The position numbers were made by a program, and so were the translations under genes. Below are positions 1-11,671 of a DNA stretch of 64,000 nucleotides, piece after piece. The notes beneath the pieces are model-generated. The model did not search any database and was not told the origin of the DNA. It worked only from the letters and a program-made list of their open reading frames with translations. This stretch comes from Sphaerosporella brunnea (lineage: Eukaryota; Ascomycota; Pezizomycetes; Pezizales; Pyronemataceae): NCBI GenBank assembly GCA_008704415.1, contig VXIS01000033.1, forward strand, positions 124,001 through 188,000, in the 5' to 3' direction. The first letter of the stretch is position 1; every line of letters starts with the position of its first letter.

Positions 1-3000
1 CGAACCTTGCTGCCACACGTTATCGCCAATTGGAACACCTACTCCACCCCCGATGACGCTCTGATTCCACTCTTTGCGCTGCTGATGCAGGCCGACATCC
101 ACACGGCCACCCTTCAGTGCGAGCTCTTCGACGCCGATGCGAAGACGCTCCAATACTTCCATCAATCCACCGACGACGTTCTCGCTTTCGGCACGGCATT
201 CCTCACCGACACGTTTAAGGGCAGCAGGGAGACGTTGTTTGACCCCCTTGGCGCAAGCAGCGGCGGTGGCAGCGGGTGCAGTGACACCGTTTGCACGCGC
301 GTGCTCCTCCGCCACCTGGATTGCGAGCTGAGCTTCGATGACACGGACCATGGGGGCAGAACGGAAATCCATTGCCAGCTTGATCAGGGCAACGATCTCC
401 CCCAGAGTCGAGACCGCCTCGGCCAGGGCCTTGACGTTCTCTTGGGCCACAGTGTAGGTTGTCGGGGACTCGGACTGAGGAATTGGTAGCGTGTTCTCGT
501 CGAAGAACTTGCGGAGAAGAGTGGGTTGGATTGACGGCGGGAATTGCCACACGACGCCCCAGACAGCCTCGAGAACTTCGCCATAGCGCTTACGCAAGCC
601 TTCGACGACTTGCTCGCCGACTCTGTCTACACAGACACGGTGCTCGGCAACACGTTTCCCGCGCTCGATCTTACTGCGGATTTGTCGCTCCTGTTCGTCA
701 ATCCAGTAGCGGCGTTCGGCATCGGCTGCACGCACAGTCTCGCCGGCCTGAAGGAGCGGACCAACCGAGATCTGAAGGTAGCGAGCATTGCGTTCCGTAA
801 CAAGCGATTGGAGAACGTGTTCGTGTTCCTCCATGGTGACATGAAGCTTGTTGAGCAGATCGATAGCTTCGAGTAGAAGGTGGTATTCCAATGCCGTTCC
901 AGTCCCGCGAGTGTCCTGCGCCGTGACGGTGAATAACCAGTTCTTGACCTCTTCGTACCATCTGCCACCAAGTTCCTCGAGCTGCGTCTTCACCTCCTTG
1001 TAGGCGACCTCGACGTACTCGTTCTCGAAGATCATGTATATTTCCGAATCCAGCTCCATCTTGTTCTTGGCCTCCTCCTGCTCGAATTGCTCGCGCATGC
1101 GCTCAATATCGGCAAACGTAAAGCGGCCACTGTTGTAAGCAGCGTTGGTGTGGCTCTGGTTCAACTGAGCTCGCTTCATGGCGTTCTGCTGGAACACGTT
1201 GATGCGGTTCTGCGTCTTCTGTTCTAGGAGCTTTCTCGCATTTTCGAGGTATTGGTCAACGGGTGCCTGGTTGGTAGCCTTGTCTAGCGCTGCGTAGGCC
1301 ATGTGCAAGAATGGTGGGATATCGGCCATGATCTCGCCATCGTCCTTGCCCTTAGCCTTCGTGAATGACAATATGACCGCAGAAAGAGCCTTTGTATCCA
1401 CCGGCCTGTTCTCCTCAAACTCATAATCCTGCCTCTTCGGGAACGGGAACGGGTAGGGTGTACCGCCAGGAAGTCCCATGTTCTCCCTGTTTTCTGCTCG
1501 CGAGATCGAGGCAACGGTTGATGCATCATCCTCGAACTTACGACGAGTGCTCGGGTCGATACGAATAGCGGGAACAGAGGGCATGGGCCGGGGCATCTGA
1601 AGCTCGAGTTCAACCTTCGGAGCAGCAGCGATCTGGTCCACTGTTGGCGTCGGTGAAGGGGTAGAGTTCTCTCGGTAGTGGTCAGACAAATCGGGCATGA
1701 CATAACCGTGGGAACCCTGCCGTTGGCCATGCGAGTGATGCTTGTGGTGATGGTACTTGTCCCCACCGAATTCATCAAGGGCACCCAAGCTTGGTGGCGG
1801 AGGCAACGGCTGCATTCCTTCGTAGCCAACACTGTCTTGGTGTTTGTTTCCGCCATGGAAGGGATGCTCCTTAAGCTCTGGAGGAGGCGCCTTCATCAAT
1901 ACGACTTGCCGGCGGCGCGAGTCCTCTTCAACCCTTGCCCACTCTCTGAAGAGTCGTAGTCGCTGATCGCCAAGCAGGTTCAATTGCTCCTTCGTGCTCG
2001 CCGTCTTGAAGGAACTCAACTTGAGATTCTCGGCTTTATCAGCAACGATGGCATCTTCAGTGAGATACATGGCAAAGTTGAGAAGGGCGCTGACGTGGCT
2101 GGGCGGGAGGCTGGGAAGAAGATCGGAGAAGGTGGCAAACAAAGCTTCCTGGCTGCCGCTGGCACGCTTGGAATGACCGTGATGTTGGCTGATATGGGGG
2201 ATATCTGGAGTCGGACTCTCGCTGGGGTTCGTGACATTCTCGTCCACATCCTCATTGATCGCCACTTCCGGTGGACTTGTAGAGGGTACCGAAGACTGCG
2301 GCTGCTGTGAGAAGGCCTGCGTGTAAGCTTTATAGCCAGATTCGGCAACCAGGCTCGGCCCGTCATATCCACCATAGACAGGCTGAGGCGGCATCTGATG
2401 AGGATCGGGCTTCCGGACAGGAGGCGCCGGTCCAGAAACAGCTGCCGTGTCGTCCACCCACTGGCCACGCATGACGCTTTCCCTAGTGCCAATATTTCCA
2501 GGAGGGCTTGTGGCATTGGTTAGCGGAGAAGTAATTGAACCGCCGGGGAATCTCGGATTTGACGTCCCGGAGTTTCCAACGGATGGTGGTGGAACGGGTT
2601 TCGAGTACAAATAACCTCCCAGTCCAACTTCAGCGGGACTGCGTTGCTGCGATCCAGGTTGTGACGGAGACTTAACGAACTTCTCAGACGGGCGTTGAGC
2701 AACCACTGGTGGTCGTCTCAACTGTTGCATCTGCTGTGCAGGATTGACAGTGCTCTGTTGCTGTTGAGGTTGGCCCTCCAAGCCCAATCCCACGCCAGCA
2801 TTCTTCTCCCGCCGCGGTGGCTCTTCGGTCTTATCGCCGCCTCTTGGCCGATACTCTGGAGGAATCGGATCGTCGCCCTCTGCACTTCCAGGGCGCTCCA
2901 TTCTGCCCAACCCACTACTACCGCTTGAACCCCCCCGAGGTCGGGCTCCTAAAGGCGGAGGGCCCTTCTGGTCCGGCTTGCGCACTGTTTTCCCTGTCAG

Positions 3001-5775
3001 GAATCCGGTCGGAGTGCCAGAGCCACCATCGTTCTGCTCGCGGGAATCGCCCAAACTCTTACCTCCCATTAATGGAAGCCCCATGTAATTCTTATATCCG
3101 GCTGTGCCGGATCCACCAGCAATGCTCTTCAAGAAACCTCCTGGGGGGCCCCGTTGCCCACCAAGCTCACTAACTGGTGTGTCAGGGGGAGGGCAGGACG
3201 GCGCAGGTGGCGGCGCAGGGCCATCGCTCACTGGCGTGAGCAGCGGCGGCATCGTGAACCTCTGGGGTTGAGTTTGAGGGTTCTGGGGTGGAGAATCGGT
3301 GGCGGCAGCAGGAGGCGACTGTTCTGTGCCCTGATACTTCCGCGGAGGAGAGTATGGCTGCCTTGGGCCTGTGGATCCCGTTTGAGATCCGTGCGGGGAG
3401 CCATTATACTGCGAACTACGCTGAGATCGATCTTGAGGACTTGACTGACCCTGCCCACGACCTCTTTGCTTCGGACTCTGACCGGAATCCGAACCCTGTC
3501 CAAAGGAAACCTTCCGCTCCTGCTGCTGAGGACTCTGCTGCTGTTGCTGCGAAACGTCCTCCTCCGACTGTTGTCGTGGCTTCGACTGCTGCTGTTGGGG
3601 CGGACGAAAGCTGGATGGCTCATTCTTGCGAATAGAAAGAGGACTCGTCACACGTGGGGCGGTGTCACGCTTGTGCTGCCCAATCGGAAGAGGAGGGGGT
3701 CCGTAACCTGTCATACCGTGAGGAGAAGTTGACGCATTTGCAAGATGCCTTTGCAAATGCTGCTGGTAGCTAAATGCCGCAGCGCGCTGCTCGCGCTCTG
3801 CACGCTGGATTTGCTCCTGCTGTTGTTGTTCCCTTTCCCGTTCCCGATCTGTCTCATCCAACGGCTTCTTCGGTGGGATTGCTGGGGGCGGGCCGTGGGA
3901 ATACCCAGACATATTCGATTGCGGTGAGGCATTGGAGAGCAGCGGTGTCTCAAGATAGCTTCCGTAACCACCACCACCACCACCACCTCCTCCTCCTCCT
4001 CCTCTCGCCTGGGATTGCTGCGAGACGTGAGTTTGTTGGGACATATGTGACACGTGAGAAACGTGTGTGGTGTGCGAGTGATGGCTTTGTTGAGAGGAAG
4101 GCTGTGTAGGGGGTGTTGGTCGTCCGATAGCGCTTGGCTTCTCGCTACTCTCCGCTGGTGACTTGTTGGAGCCGTTACTTCGAATGCTATACGCTCGTCC
4201 CTCACCGATGCTCCCCTCCTGGAGAGCCCGGAGATCACCATAACCTGAAGGCGAGCTCGAGATATGCTGCTGCTGCTGCTGCTGGGTAGGTGGCTGGCCA
4301 TACGGTTGCGAGTTCTGAATATCCGGTGAGAAGGGATTAGTGGAAGACTTCGACTCGTATCCCATCGTTTCGTCTGATTCACCATTCTGCGCCCAACCCT
4401 GGGGAAATTCTCCGCCTGCATGCTGTGCGGGCTGAGCCTCCCGATGATTAGAATACAAACCGGGATGAGTTCCAATGGGCGGAGGCGGTTGGAAGGGCTG
4501 AGACGTGGGGAAGGCAGGGGTCTGGTTAGGCGCTGCCTGTGGTGAAGTTGACAGCCCTGATGGGAAATGCGACGGCTCTGGTGCTCCAAACTGCGAGCTG
4601 TAGCTCTGCGGCATGGGCGGGGGGTTGCTCGGCGAATGGCCGCCAAAAATATTGCTGGAGTGATGGGAAGACGATAGCTCCTGCTGCTGTCTAAAACTAC
4701 TCGAGAGTTGGCCTCCCGCGAACGACTGCGATGGGCCAGATTGCTGCTGTTGAGATGAACTGGAATCGTAGGGGCGCGTGGGGATGGGCACGGGCTTGCT
4801 ATAATTATGGATCGGCGACTCTTGCGATGTCATTTCCTGAGAATTTCGGTTTTTGCGCTGGTGTTCATTGTAAGTTTGACGAAGCTGGGTATCACTGGCG
4901 GGCTGTGCAAAATGCCGCCCCGGCGAACGGGCAGGAGGGGGTGGGGGATGGCTAAGATCATCGAATGAATGAGCATTCCTATCCAACACGGGCAGTGGGT
5001 GCTGCGAGTGCTGCGAGTGCTGCGAGTACATCTGATCATCGTGGGCTTCATAGGTTGCCTGTTCCTCGAACGACTGATGCCGAGCATCACTTGGGCGCGA
5101 GTAGTGGTTCGAGCTTTGCGAATGTATCGACATCGTATCCGTGTCTCGCTGGGGCGGCGGGGGTGCAACTTTCGCGAACTTGGACGCGGGAGAAGGCTGC
5201 GGAGTTGATTCCACCTCAATATGTGTCTGCGACTCCAAATCAAAGGTTGTCTTCAATACCTTATTTGTTGTTGGCTTTGCAAAGCGGTGCTCCTCATCGT
5301 GTTCCTCCTCACGTTGTCGCTGCTGCCGTGGCTCAGGCTGATGATGACGATACTCGTCTTGTTCAAGCTGTTGAAAACAGCTTCGCGGTTCCTTGTCCTC
5401 GCCTTGATAACTCATAGTCTGGCTGCCGTAGCCCTGTTCGTGGTATTCTACATCTTCGTACCGTCCCTGATCCTCCTCCGCGTCGAAACCACCGTTGCCG
5501 CCATAGTGCTGCTTGTGCGGGTTATCTTCCAACTCCTCTTCCAACGGATGCGGTTGCGATCGGTCATGTTGGTGATGGTGGTTATTCTGCGTGTAGCTCT
5601 CTTCCGCTCCGTTGCTGTTGCCTCGCTTCCGGGTCGGAGGTGGAGGCGCACTCAAGCCACCGTCATGATCACCGCTGTCAACCCCAGTGGACCTCTCCAA
5701 TTCATCGGCCGAGGTAGTTTCGCCGAAATCGAAAAATCCTGGTTGCGAGGAGGATGTAGGTTGCGTTGTCGTCAT
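1..5775 (-). CDS. Large Gln/Ser/Pro-rich protein with C-terminal helical region (3' end outside window)
   Basis: A single minus-strand frame is open from an ATG at 5775 to base 1, giving 1925 codons with no stop, so the C-terminus lies beyond the left edge. The first ~1200 residues are low complexity. They include an acidic/His-rich N-terminus, SQH triplet repeats near residues 248-258, poly-Gln near 497-505, a poly-Gly run near 590-602 and many PPPP and QQQQ tracts. From about residue 1200 the composition changes to charged, leucine-containing segments that look like ordered alpha-helical or coiled-coil structure. I do not recognise a catalytic domain. The composition recalls fungal proteins annotated only as glutamine-serine-proline rich. 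The start is the first ATG in a frame whose upstream region is non-coding. The frame is long and unbroken in spite of extreme composition, which makes the gene call strong. Function is unknown; a scaffold or regulatory role would be a guess. Confidence 0.85.
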   Translation of the reverse strand, partial: MTTTQPTSSSQPGFFDFGETTSADELERSTGVDSGDHDGGLSAPPPPTRKRGNSNGAEESYTQNNHHHQHDRSQPHPLEEELEDNPHKQHYGGNGGFDAEEDQGRYEDVEYHEQGYGSQTMSYQGEDKEPRSCFQQLEQDEYRHHQPEPRQQRQREEEHDEEHRFAKPTTNKVLKTTFDLESQTHIEVESTPQPSPASKFAKVAPPPPQRDTDTMSIHSQSSNHYSRPSDARHQSFEEQATYEAHDDQMYSQHSQHSQHPLPVLDRNAHSFDDLSHPPPPPARSPGRHFAQPASDTQLRQTYNEHQRKNRNSQEMTSQESPIHNYSKPVPIPTRPYDSSSSQQQQSGPSQSFAGGQLSSSFRQQQELSSSHHSSNIFGGHSPSNPPPMPQSYSSQFGAPEPSHFPSGLSTSPQAAPNQTPAFPTSQPFQPPPPIGTHPGLYSNHREAQPAQHAGGEFPQGWAQNGESDETMGYESKSSTNPFSPDIQNSQPYGQPPTQQQQQQHISSSPSGYGDLRALQEGSIGEGRAYSIRSNGSNKSPAESSEKPSAIGRPTPPTQPSSQQSHHSHTTHVSHVSHMSQQTHVSQQSQARGGGGGGGGGGGGYGSYLETPLLSNASPQSNMSGYSHGPPPAIPPKKPLDETDREREREQQQQEQIQRAEREQRAAAFSYQQHLQRHLANASTSPHGMTGYGPPPLPIGQHKRDTAPRVTSPLSIRKNEPSSFRPPQQQQSKPRQQSEEDVSQQQQQSPQQQERKVSFGQGSDSGQSPKQRGRGQGQSSPQDRSQRSSQYNGSPHGSQTGSTGPRQPYSPPRKYQGTEQSPPAAATDSPPQNPQTQPQRFTMPPLLTPVSDGPAPPPAPSCPPPDTPVSELGGQRGPPGGFLKSIAGGSGTAGYKNYMGLPLMGGKSLGDSREQNDGGSGTPTGFLTGKTVRKPDQKGPPPLGARPRGGSSGSSGLGRMERPGSAEGDDPIPPEYRPRGGDKTEEPPRREKNAGVGLGLEGQPQQQQSTVNPAQQMQQLRRPPVVAQRPSEKFVKSPSQPGSQQRSPAEVGLGGYLYSKPVPPPSVGNSGTSNPRFPGGSITSPLTNATSPPGNIGTRESVMRGQWVDDTAAVSGPAPPVRKPDPHQMPPQPVYGGYDGPSLVAESGYKAYTQAFSQQPQSSVPSTSPPEVAINEDVDENVTNPSESPTPDIPHISQHHGHSKRASGSQEALFATFSDLLPSLPPSHVSALLNFAMYLTEDAIVADKAENLKLSSFKTASTKEQLNLLGDQRLRLFREWARVEEDSRRRQVVLMKAPPPELKEHPFHGGNKHQDSVGYEGMQPLPPPPSLGALDEFGGDKYHHHKHHSHGQRQGSHGYVMPDLSDHYRENSTPSPTPTVDQIAAAPKVELELQMPRPMPSVPAIRIDPSTRRKFEDDASTVASISRAENRENMGLPGGTPYPFPFPKRQDYEFEENRPVDTKALSAVILSFTKAKGKDDGEIMADIPPFLHMAYAALDKATNQAPVDQYLENARKLLEQKTQNRINVFQQNAMKRAQLNQSHTNAAYNSGRFTFADIERMREQFEQEEAKNKMELDSEIYMIFENEYVEVAYKEVKTQLEELGGRWYEEVKNWLFTVTAQDTRGTGTALEYHLLLEAIDLLNKLHVTMEEHEHVLQSLVTERNARYLQISVGPLLQAGETVRAADAERRYWIDEQERQIRSKIERGKRVAEHRVCVDRVGEQVVEGLRKRYGEVLEAVWGVVWQFPPSIQPTLLRKFFDENTLPIPQSESPTTYTVAQENVKALAEAVSTLGEIVALIKLAMDFRSAPMVRVIEAQLAIQVAEEHARANGVTAPAATAAACAKGVKQRLPAALKRVGEECRAESENVVGGLMEVLERLRIGVEELALKGGRVDVGLHQQRKEWNQSVIGGGVGVPIGDNVWQQGS

Positions 5776-6605
5776 CACTTTACGGAGGATTCGATGTCAA
5801 GCTTCGAGAATGTGAGGGGGGTTGGGACCTCTGGAAAGGAAGCGTGTTAGCCGACAAGCGAATCTCCAAAATCAAAGACTTCTCCTATCCCGAGAGCAAT
5901 CCGAGCAAATGAAAGGGGGTAGATGTGTTTTCTCACGTATTTTGCGTTGCTAGCAGTCTTTGAGACGATATGGTTCTTCGTGGATTGGATTGTGCGGTGT
6001 GACAATAATTTCGTGCGAGTCGTGTGCGGGGAATCTGCCGCCGACATTCAGTCACCACACTCTTCCTCCAGCCCCGCGGCGCAGTCTCCGCTCCTTTCGC
6101 TTCTTAGGACCAGTGCTTACCGTTTCCCGTGTGGTCTTTCACTCTCTAAGTCTCTTGAGACTCTTCGTCGTCTCTCGTGATGGGTCTCCTTCTTCGCTGT
6201 CGACGTCACAAGCGGGGAACCCTAGAAATGCAAAAATAAAAAAGGAACAATCGCTGTGCTTTTTCGGGTCCAGACGCTGGCGAAAACAGGGAATAAAAAA
6301 AAAAAAAAAAAAGAAAAAGAAAGGGCGTTAAGCTCAAGCAAGCAAGCAGTTTGTGTGCCAAAGCACAGAAGAAGGTCGTGTCGGAAAAATCGTCAAAAGC
6401 CCACTGCTGATGCTGCGAGAAGCACCCAGAGAAGGAAGATGGGTTGGGGTGGTGGGGGTGGTGGTGTGGAGTGGAGGGGAGACGATGCTGCTGCCTGCGT
6501 CGTTCGGCTCAGGTTGGACGAGGTACGTGGTGGTGGCAGTACGCGACGACCACTGCGGGCGGGGTTGTTGGGTTTGTCGAACAGAAATTCCTGGATGCGA
6601 TGTCT

Positions 6606-6636
6606 CTCTTCTTCTTCTTCTTCTTCTTCTTCTTCT
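6606..6636. repeat. (CTT)n microsatellite
   Basis: About ten tandem CTT units are read directly in the sequence, in non-coding DNA upstream of the large minus-strand gene. Confidence 0.9.
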
Positions 6637-9422
6637 GCTGCTCGCAAAGCAATCGGCAAAAGCAGAATGCGTGATATGGAGGGGAAGGTGTCCAGATGGG
6701 TGTGTATTGTACGCCCGGTATGAGTGCTGAATGGAGGTAGGCAGATGTAGTCGCCGTCGAAGCAGCAGCTGATGATAATTGGACAGGAAGGAGCACCGTT
6801 GTTTCGTTCCCCACCTCCTCTCTTTCTTTCGCGCCCTCTGCTGTCTCTATCTTCTCTCGCCCCTAAAAATAACGGAGTCCACCACCAAAGAGAAGAAGAA
6901 GCACACCAAGCTCCAACGCGGCACTTGGAAGGAGAGAAAGGAAGGTGACAGGCCGAACCAGAACCTCTTGGAACACAGCAACCAAGAAACTTTTCTCCTC
7001 AGGTGGCGTCTATCTGTCCGTCCGGAGGATATCAGTGGCGGCGGGGAGGGAGGAGGAGGCGGAGCCGTGACGGGAGTTGTGAGCTGGCAACCTCGAAAAA
7101 CAATACACGCCCAATCACGGGAGGGCGCCATGCCGGCACCGCACGAGATTGGTGCATGGTTCTGCAGAGTACGTACTGGTGGGTGAGTCTCACGCCCGCC
7201 CCACCACACAGGCCTTGCCCGCACAACACCCACGACGAGGCAGCGATGCAACCAACCGTCATGCCGCAGGCAAAGCAAGCAAGCAGGAAACGTATCGAGC
7301 ATACCCGTCTTCCATCTCGTCCCTCTGCTCTCTCCCGTCGCTGAGATGTTACAGATGTACAGAGAGCAAAAAAAGCGTTGTGCGTGCCTCCCTTCCGCCA
7401 GCCTGAGTGGGGTGAGGCTAATGCGGCGAGCGACATCTGCTGCATGCGATGCGATGTGCTGTATGAGCCCGACACGCCAGGAAAGTCCATGCGATTATGA
7501 GCCAGCATGGCTTGGATCAACCACATCAACCCTCCATCCACAAGGTGTTGTTGAACGAAGAGAACGGCGACTTGAAGAGCCGGAGTTTCTCCGACAGTGG
7601 GCAATGTGAGTTGAAGCCGGCCCCGCCACCCCACGAGCCGACCGCTGTCGCCCGCTTCGCTTACTTCGAAACGGGTGTAGCCGAGCCTTGCAAGTTGCAA
7701 CCAGCAGAATATGCATGTCGAATTGTTTAACCAGGTGGATATCTATTATGCTGCGTAGTTAAGCCAATGTGTGCAGCGAACTGGATAAATCGCGCAGTTG
7801 CGCCCAATCGGCGCATTTGGCGAAGCGAGTGCTAGCACATGAACCGGCATCCAGAAAGGTCAATCAACTGCCCTTCCCGACGTCTGGATGAGTACTTGTC
7901 TCGCAGGTGACGTCTCGCGACAGCCTTGTGCCAGAGCAGTTATGCGGCGCCAACATTAGGGGTCTCGAATGTATTGAGTGATTGTCTGTGAGGCGGGCTC
8001 TGAGTGGCCTCAAATTTCCACCACGTGCGCCAAGTTCCAAGTCTCCGCTCCTGTATTCTTATCCTGGGTCTCCCTGTTTTACATCCTCATGTTATTCGAA
8101 CCCTACTCTAGTTTAAAGAGATTGCTTGGTTCTAAACTTGCTTCATCCTTTCACGAGACAACTGCTGTCTATCTAATCCGCCATTTCTGTTCGCCTTGGG
8201 AGAAGTACGATACTCTACAAGGTGTACCGGTACAGTGCCACACGTGGGTGATGCGAGTGTGCCCGAGCGTGTAATCTGCCTGCTGTATTCTCGGGCCGTG
8301 CCCCAAAACTTGAAGGTTTGATATCCACGTCCCTGCAACCGCAACAAGAACCGCATTCCCATTATAAGTTGGGCGCCCTATATGAAGTGCATACGTACCG
8401 TTGGTTTCGTTGTGGAAAGACCGTGCGTGCAGACCATGTTATTCGGCCACAACCTCTCACTCGCAGCATTCTTCCCATTGCCCGCTGGATGTCATGTGTA
8501 GCGGCCGCCGGCCGATGCTGGATAGATCGCCTTGCTCAGCTCGGTCTTTATCTATGGCCGGGGTTTTCTCCGCGTGTCGGGCCCCATTGAGCTCTCGGAA
8601 ACTCAAAAGATCCACACGGGAGAACAGTGATCGGCAGGTGTTAGGTCAGCGTTCAAAGTACCACGTGCGCCCCAATCGTGGCGGAGCACCTCGCATCATT
8701 AAAAAAATTGTTTCTTGCCGTAGCAACGCGTGGACAGCGGGAGAGGCGCCGTCTACTTTCTGGTGGTTTTCTTATTTCGATCGGCAGAAATGGTGGTATT
8801 TCTTCGAGCTATACGTACAGGCTATAGCTAGCGGCCATGGTGATCGACATCTTCACGAACAAGTCAAGGGGAGCCGTTGGCCAGCTGTTAATGTCATTTT
8901 GCTCTGTTCAAGCTTCTCGGTTACGAGATAGTTGAGGGTCCAAATTTAGACACTCAGCCGTGCGGCACGACGGGGCTGAAACGTTACTCTATGAAGTAGA
9001 GCTGATCGCTTTCGCAATCCAGATCACAGAGACTGGAAATCGCAAATGGCATTGATCTCTGCTGAGGCTCTCTTGACGAGCTACTGTCACTGTAGCTACC
9101 CCGCGAATCGCGATATCTGAAATAACGACCTTCAACGTGCAGCGATAATCCTTCTGGAAACCCGTAGGACCCTGGGGCTGAAACGACGCCAAGTCGGTGC
9201 GCACGCTCCAGATTTAAAATTGCATATGCAGGGCCCCTATGTACTCTACTCTAGAGTAACTCCCCATCGGGAGGGAGGGTAGGGTCGAGAGTTCGCGAAC
9301 AAAAAGGATTGGGTGCCCGTTGGACGAGACGAGAAGTGCTGCGCGACGAAAGTATTTTTCTTCTTCTGCGACGGATTCACTCTTTTGTCGTCGAATACCC
9401 ACCCGGGGCCCATCCTTTCTCG

Positions 9423-9442
9423 ACACACACACACACACACAC
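9423..9442. repeat. (CA)n microsatellite
   Basis: About ten CA dinucleotides lie about 100 bp upstream of the small membrane-peptide ORF. A run of CCT triplets follows. Confidence 0.9.
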
Positions 9443-9548
9443 CACGCCGCCGCCTCCTCCTCCTCCACTTCTGCCGAGCAAACCGAGCCATTACCGTCCG
9501 ATTACATCTCCTGCTTCACTCTAAACCGAACGCGCTGTCGCCGCCAGT

Positions 9549-9674
9549 ATGATTGCGAATACTCACCTCGCCGGTATCCTGGTTGGCCTGCTCATCGCCA
9601 TCTTCATCCTGATCCTTATCCTCTGGTTGATCAGCCGACAAAAAAGCAGTGCCGGAACCGCGCTCAACGTCTAA
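9549..9674 (+). CDS. Small single-pass membrane peptide, 41 aa
   Basis: The ATG at 9549 opens 41 codons ending in TAA. After a short polar N-terminus (MIANTHL) comes an uninterrupted hydrophobic segment of about 22 residues (AGILVGLLIAIFILILILWL), then a basic, polar tail beginning ISRQK. This is the layout of a single transmembrane helix with a cytosolic positive flank. The start has A at -3. It is preceded by about 100 nt of pyrimidine-rich, A/C-rich leader typical of fungal 5' UTRs. No splice donor interrupts the frame. The ORF falls below usual annotation length limits. I do not recognise a family. A chance hydrophobic ORF is possible, but the position in a promoter-like context and the clean TM-plus-basic-tail design argue for a real gene. 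Neighbours give no functional hint. Confidence 0.5.
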   Translation: MIANTHLAGILVGLLIAIFILILILWLISRQKSSAGTALNV

Positions 9675-11671
9675 ATCCGACGACAACGAACAAGCAAGCA
9701 AGCAAGTTTACATCTCACGCTCAAGGGCGGGCGGGCGGGAAAAGAATCTGATCGGGTCGGGACGGCGTTTCAGGAGTTCAGTGTGTTTATACCGTTTATG
9801 TTCATTCTGGTGTGCGGAAAGATCAGTGATCGGGAGTTTTTTTTTTTTTTTTTTTTTCCAGAATTTTCTGATTGGGGCGTTTTCTGTACCAGGTGTATCA
9901 CTTACCTTCAGTCCTTCGTGCGCGTGGCCGAGTTGTATTTTCTCTTTCCTTCTTTCTCTGCGCCTTTGGAGCTTTGTATCGCGCGCGGATAACGCGATAT
10001 CGATGGAGGTTTGGTTTGGAATTTGGGGTTTTTGAAATCTTATATCAATTTGGCTTGGATCCAAGCGCAAGATCCAGAGTCCCTATGTTCTCCCTCCGAG
10101 TGCTATTTACGGAAGCAAAATGACGTATCATGCGCAATTGGACGCTCGATACATTTCCGCCCAACAGCCAGTGGCTTCCATACTTCGCACAAGGTCCTCT
10201 CGATGCGGAACATTCCATAACCGAATGTCTGGAATCAAAGGGCCATGAGCAACGGTAGGACAGCGGAAAAGTCGTCAGGCCAGAAGATGATTGACCTGCA
10301 CCCAGCCGAATTCCCAACATTCCAATGGTACTCCGGCAGAATGTGTATTGTACCCTATGCCAGAGTCCAGTTTCTTCCGGCGCACTCAACAGCTACATAA
10401 AAAGATCCACGTCGATCTACCGACGTTCCGGAGTGCCCAGCCTCGGGTTATCTACTAGTAAACGACGGATCTAACCACCTACTTAGCGAACTGCGCGTTT
10501 CGTTTGTTTGCCCGTTTCAGTCTATTCCTATCTAGGGCCAATCAATCACCATGTTGTCAACATTCCTACATGATAGACGATGATGCATTGCCTCTTCGTT
10601 TAGGCAGGATGAAATTCGTCGCAGCTATCCGTTGCGATTGCAAATATTTAATGGTTCCACGATGCAGATTCCCAGGTGCAGTCAATTTTTAGGAACCGCG
10701 GGAGCATACGCTCGATGTATCGGATCACTTGGTCACTCGCAGATGCTCAGAAGGCTAGTCGCCAGCTGGCATCTCCTCAAGCACGGCTCTTACTCGGCTT
10801 AGGTTACTCGATGCCGGTGTCTCCGGCAAAGATGGCATTGCAAGCTAACGAGTTCCACTTCAAGTCAGTTCTGGATTTGATCTGATGCTGTCCAGTTGGC
10901 TGGTTAGGCCTGGCGGTTATCATGTATATAATGTTGTTCCTCCCGCCTTATCGTCGGATTTCCCGGATATCGTAACTGTAAAGGCCTAGACTGCATCTGA
11001 AGCTGGCCCTGCGTTTGCGCTTCGAAGGATGGGATGGAAGATCGCAAAGGAATTCGCCAAACTAGAAGGTACGACAGGATAATGTTACACACCCAACTTC
11101 CGCCTGTTCTCGCTAACAAAATCTATAGGGCCTGAATATCGAATATTTTCACTACGGGTCACCCCCCGCGGGCAACAACTGGCTTCCTAGTCGCAGAAAC
11201 CAGTTATGCCAACAATTGTCCGGAGAGCGCGGATTCGACCTTCCGATTATGACAATAAGAAACGATGGTGCAGAAGTGCATGGCCGATATGTGCATTCAA
11301 CAGCAGCACAGCCGTTGTATGTATGCATCTGTCGTACCCAACTGCAGCCCTGCTTGTACGAGTCTCGATTCCAGTTTCGTGGTTGAAGGGGTGAGCTACC
11401 TTCGCGAGTTTTCGTGGAACGTAGGGACGAGGACATGTGGACAACCCAGCGAAGTATAAGATACATGCCCATTTTCATCCGGAAACCTGCCTTCCTCTGC
11501 CCTCCAAGACGGGTTGTCCGTTACCCCGCTCCACACTCTTTTTGCGAGATTGGCTCCAGTAGGCTTTTAAGAGCAGATACCGCGGACACCGTCGTTACGG
11601 CTCTTGCACCGCAATCGAGCGTTTAACAACGATATTTTGATCACCACAAGGCCCTCGGGCAGACCGCTGCG
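9675..11671. other. Intergenic region, no gene seen
   Basis: The region contains a T-homopolymer of about 20 nt near 9838-9857 and otherwise unremarkable sequence. Short ORFs on both strands lack protein-like composition. The last few hundred bases should include the promoter of the WSC-domain gene. Confidence 0.55.

Larger units (their letters stand above)
5776..9548. other. Intergenic region, no gene seen
   Basis: This 3.8 kb stretch lies between two divergently oriented genes. It holds homopolymer A near 6296-6312, a (CTT)n run at about 6606-6636 and a (CA)n run at 9423-9442, but no open frame with protein-like composition or splice structure. CT-rich tracts just upstream of 9549 fit a fungal core promoter and 5' leader for the small gene that follows. 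The region upstream of 5775 presumably carries the promoter of the large Gln-rich gene. Confidence 0.6.

Noticed and set aside
3711..4646. 311-codon minus-strand ORF rich in Arg/Ser
   Set aside because: It is an alternative frame inside the large Gln-rich gene, created by the repetitive codons.
5221..5850. 209-codon plus-strand hydrophobic ORF
   Set aside because: It is antisense to the acidic/Gln-rich N-terminus of the large gene; hydrophobicity comes from complementing GAG/CAA codons.
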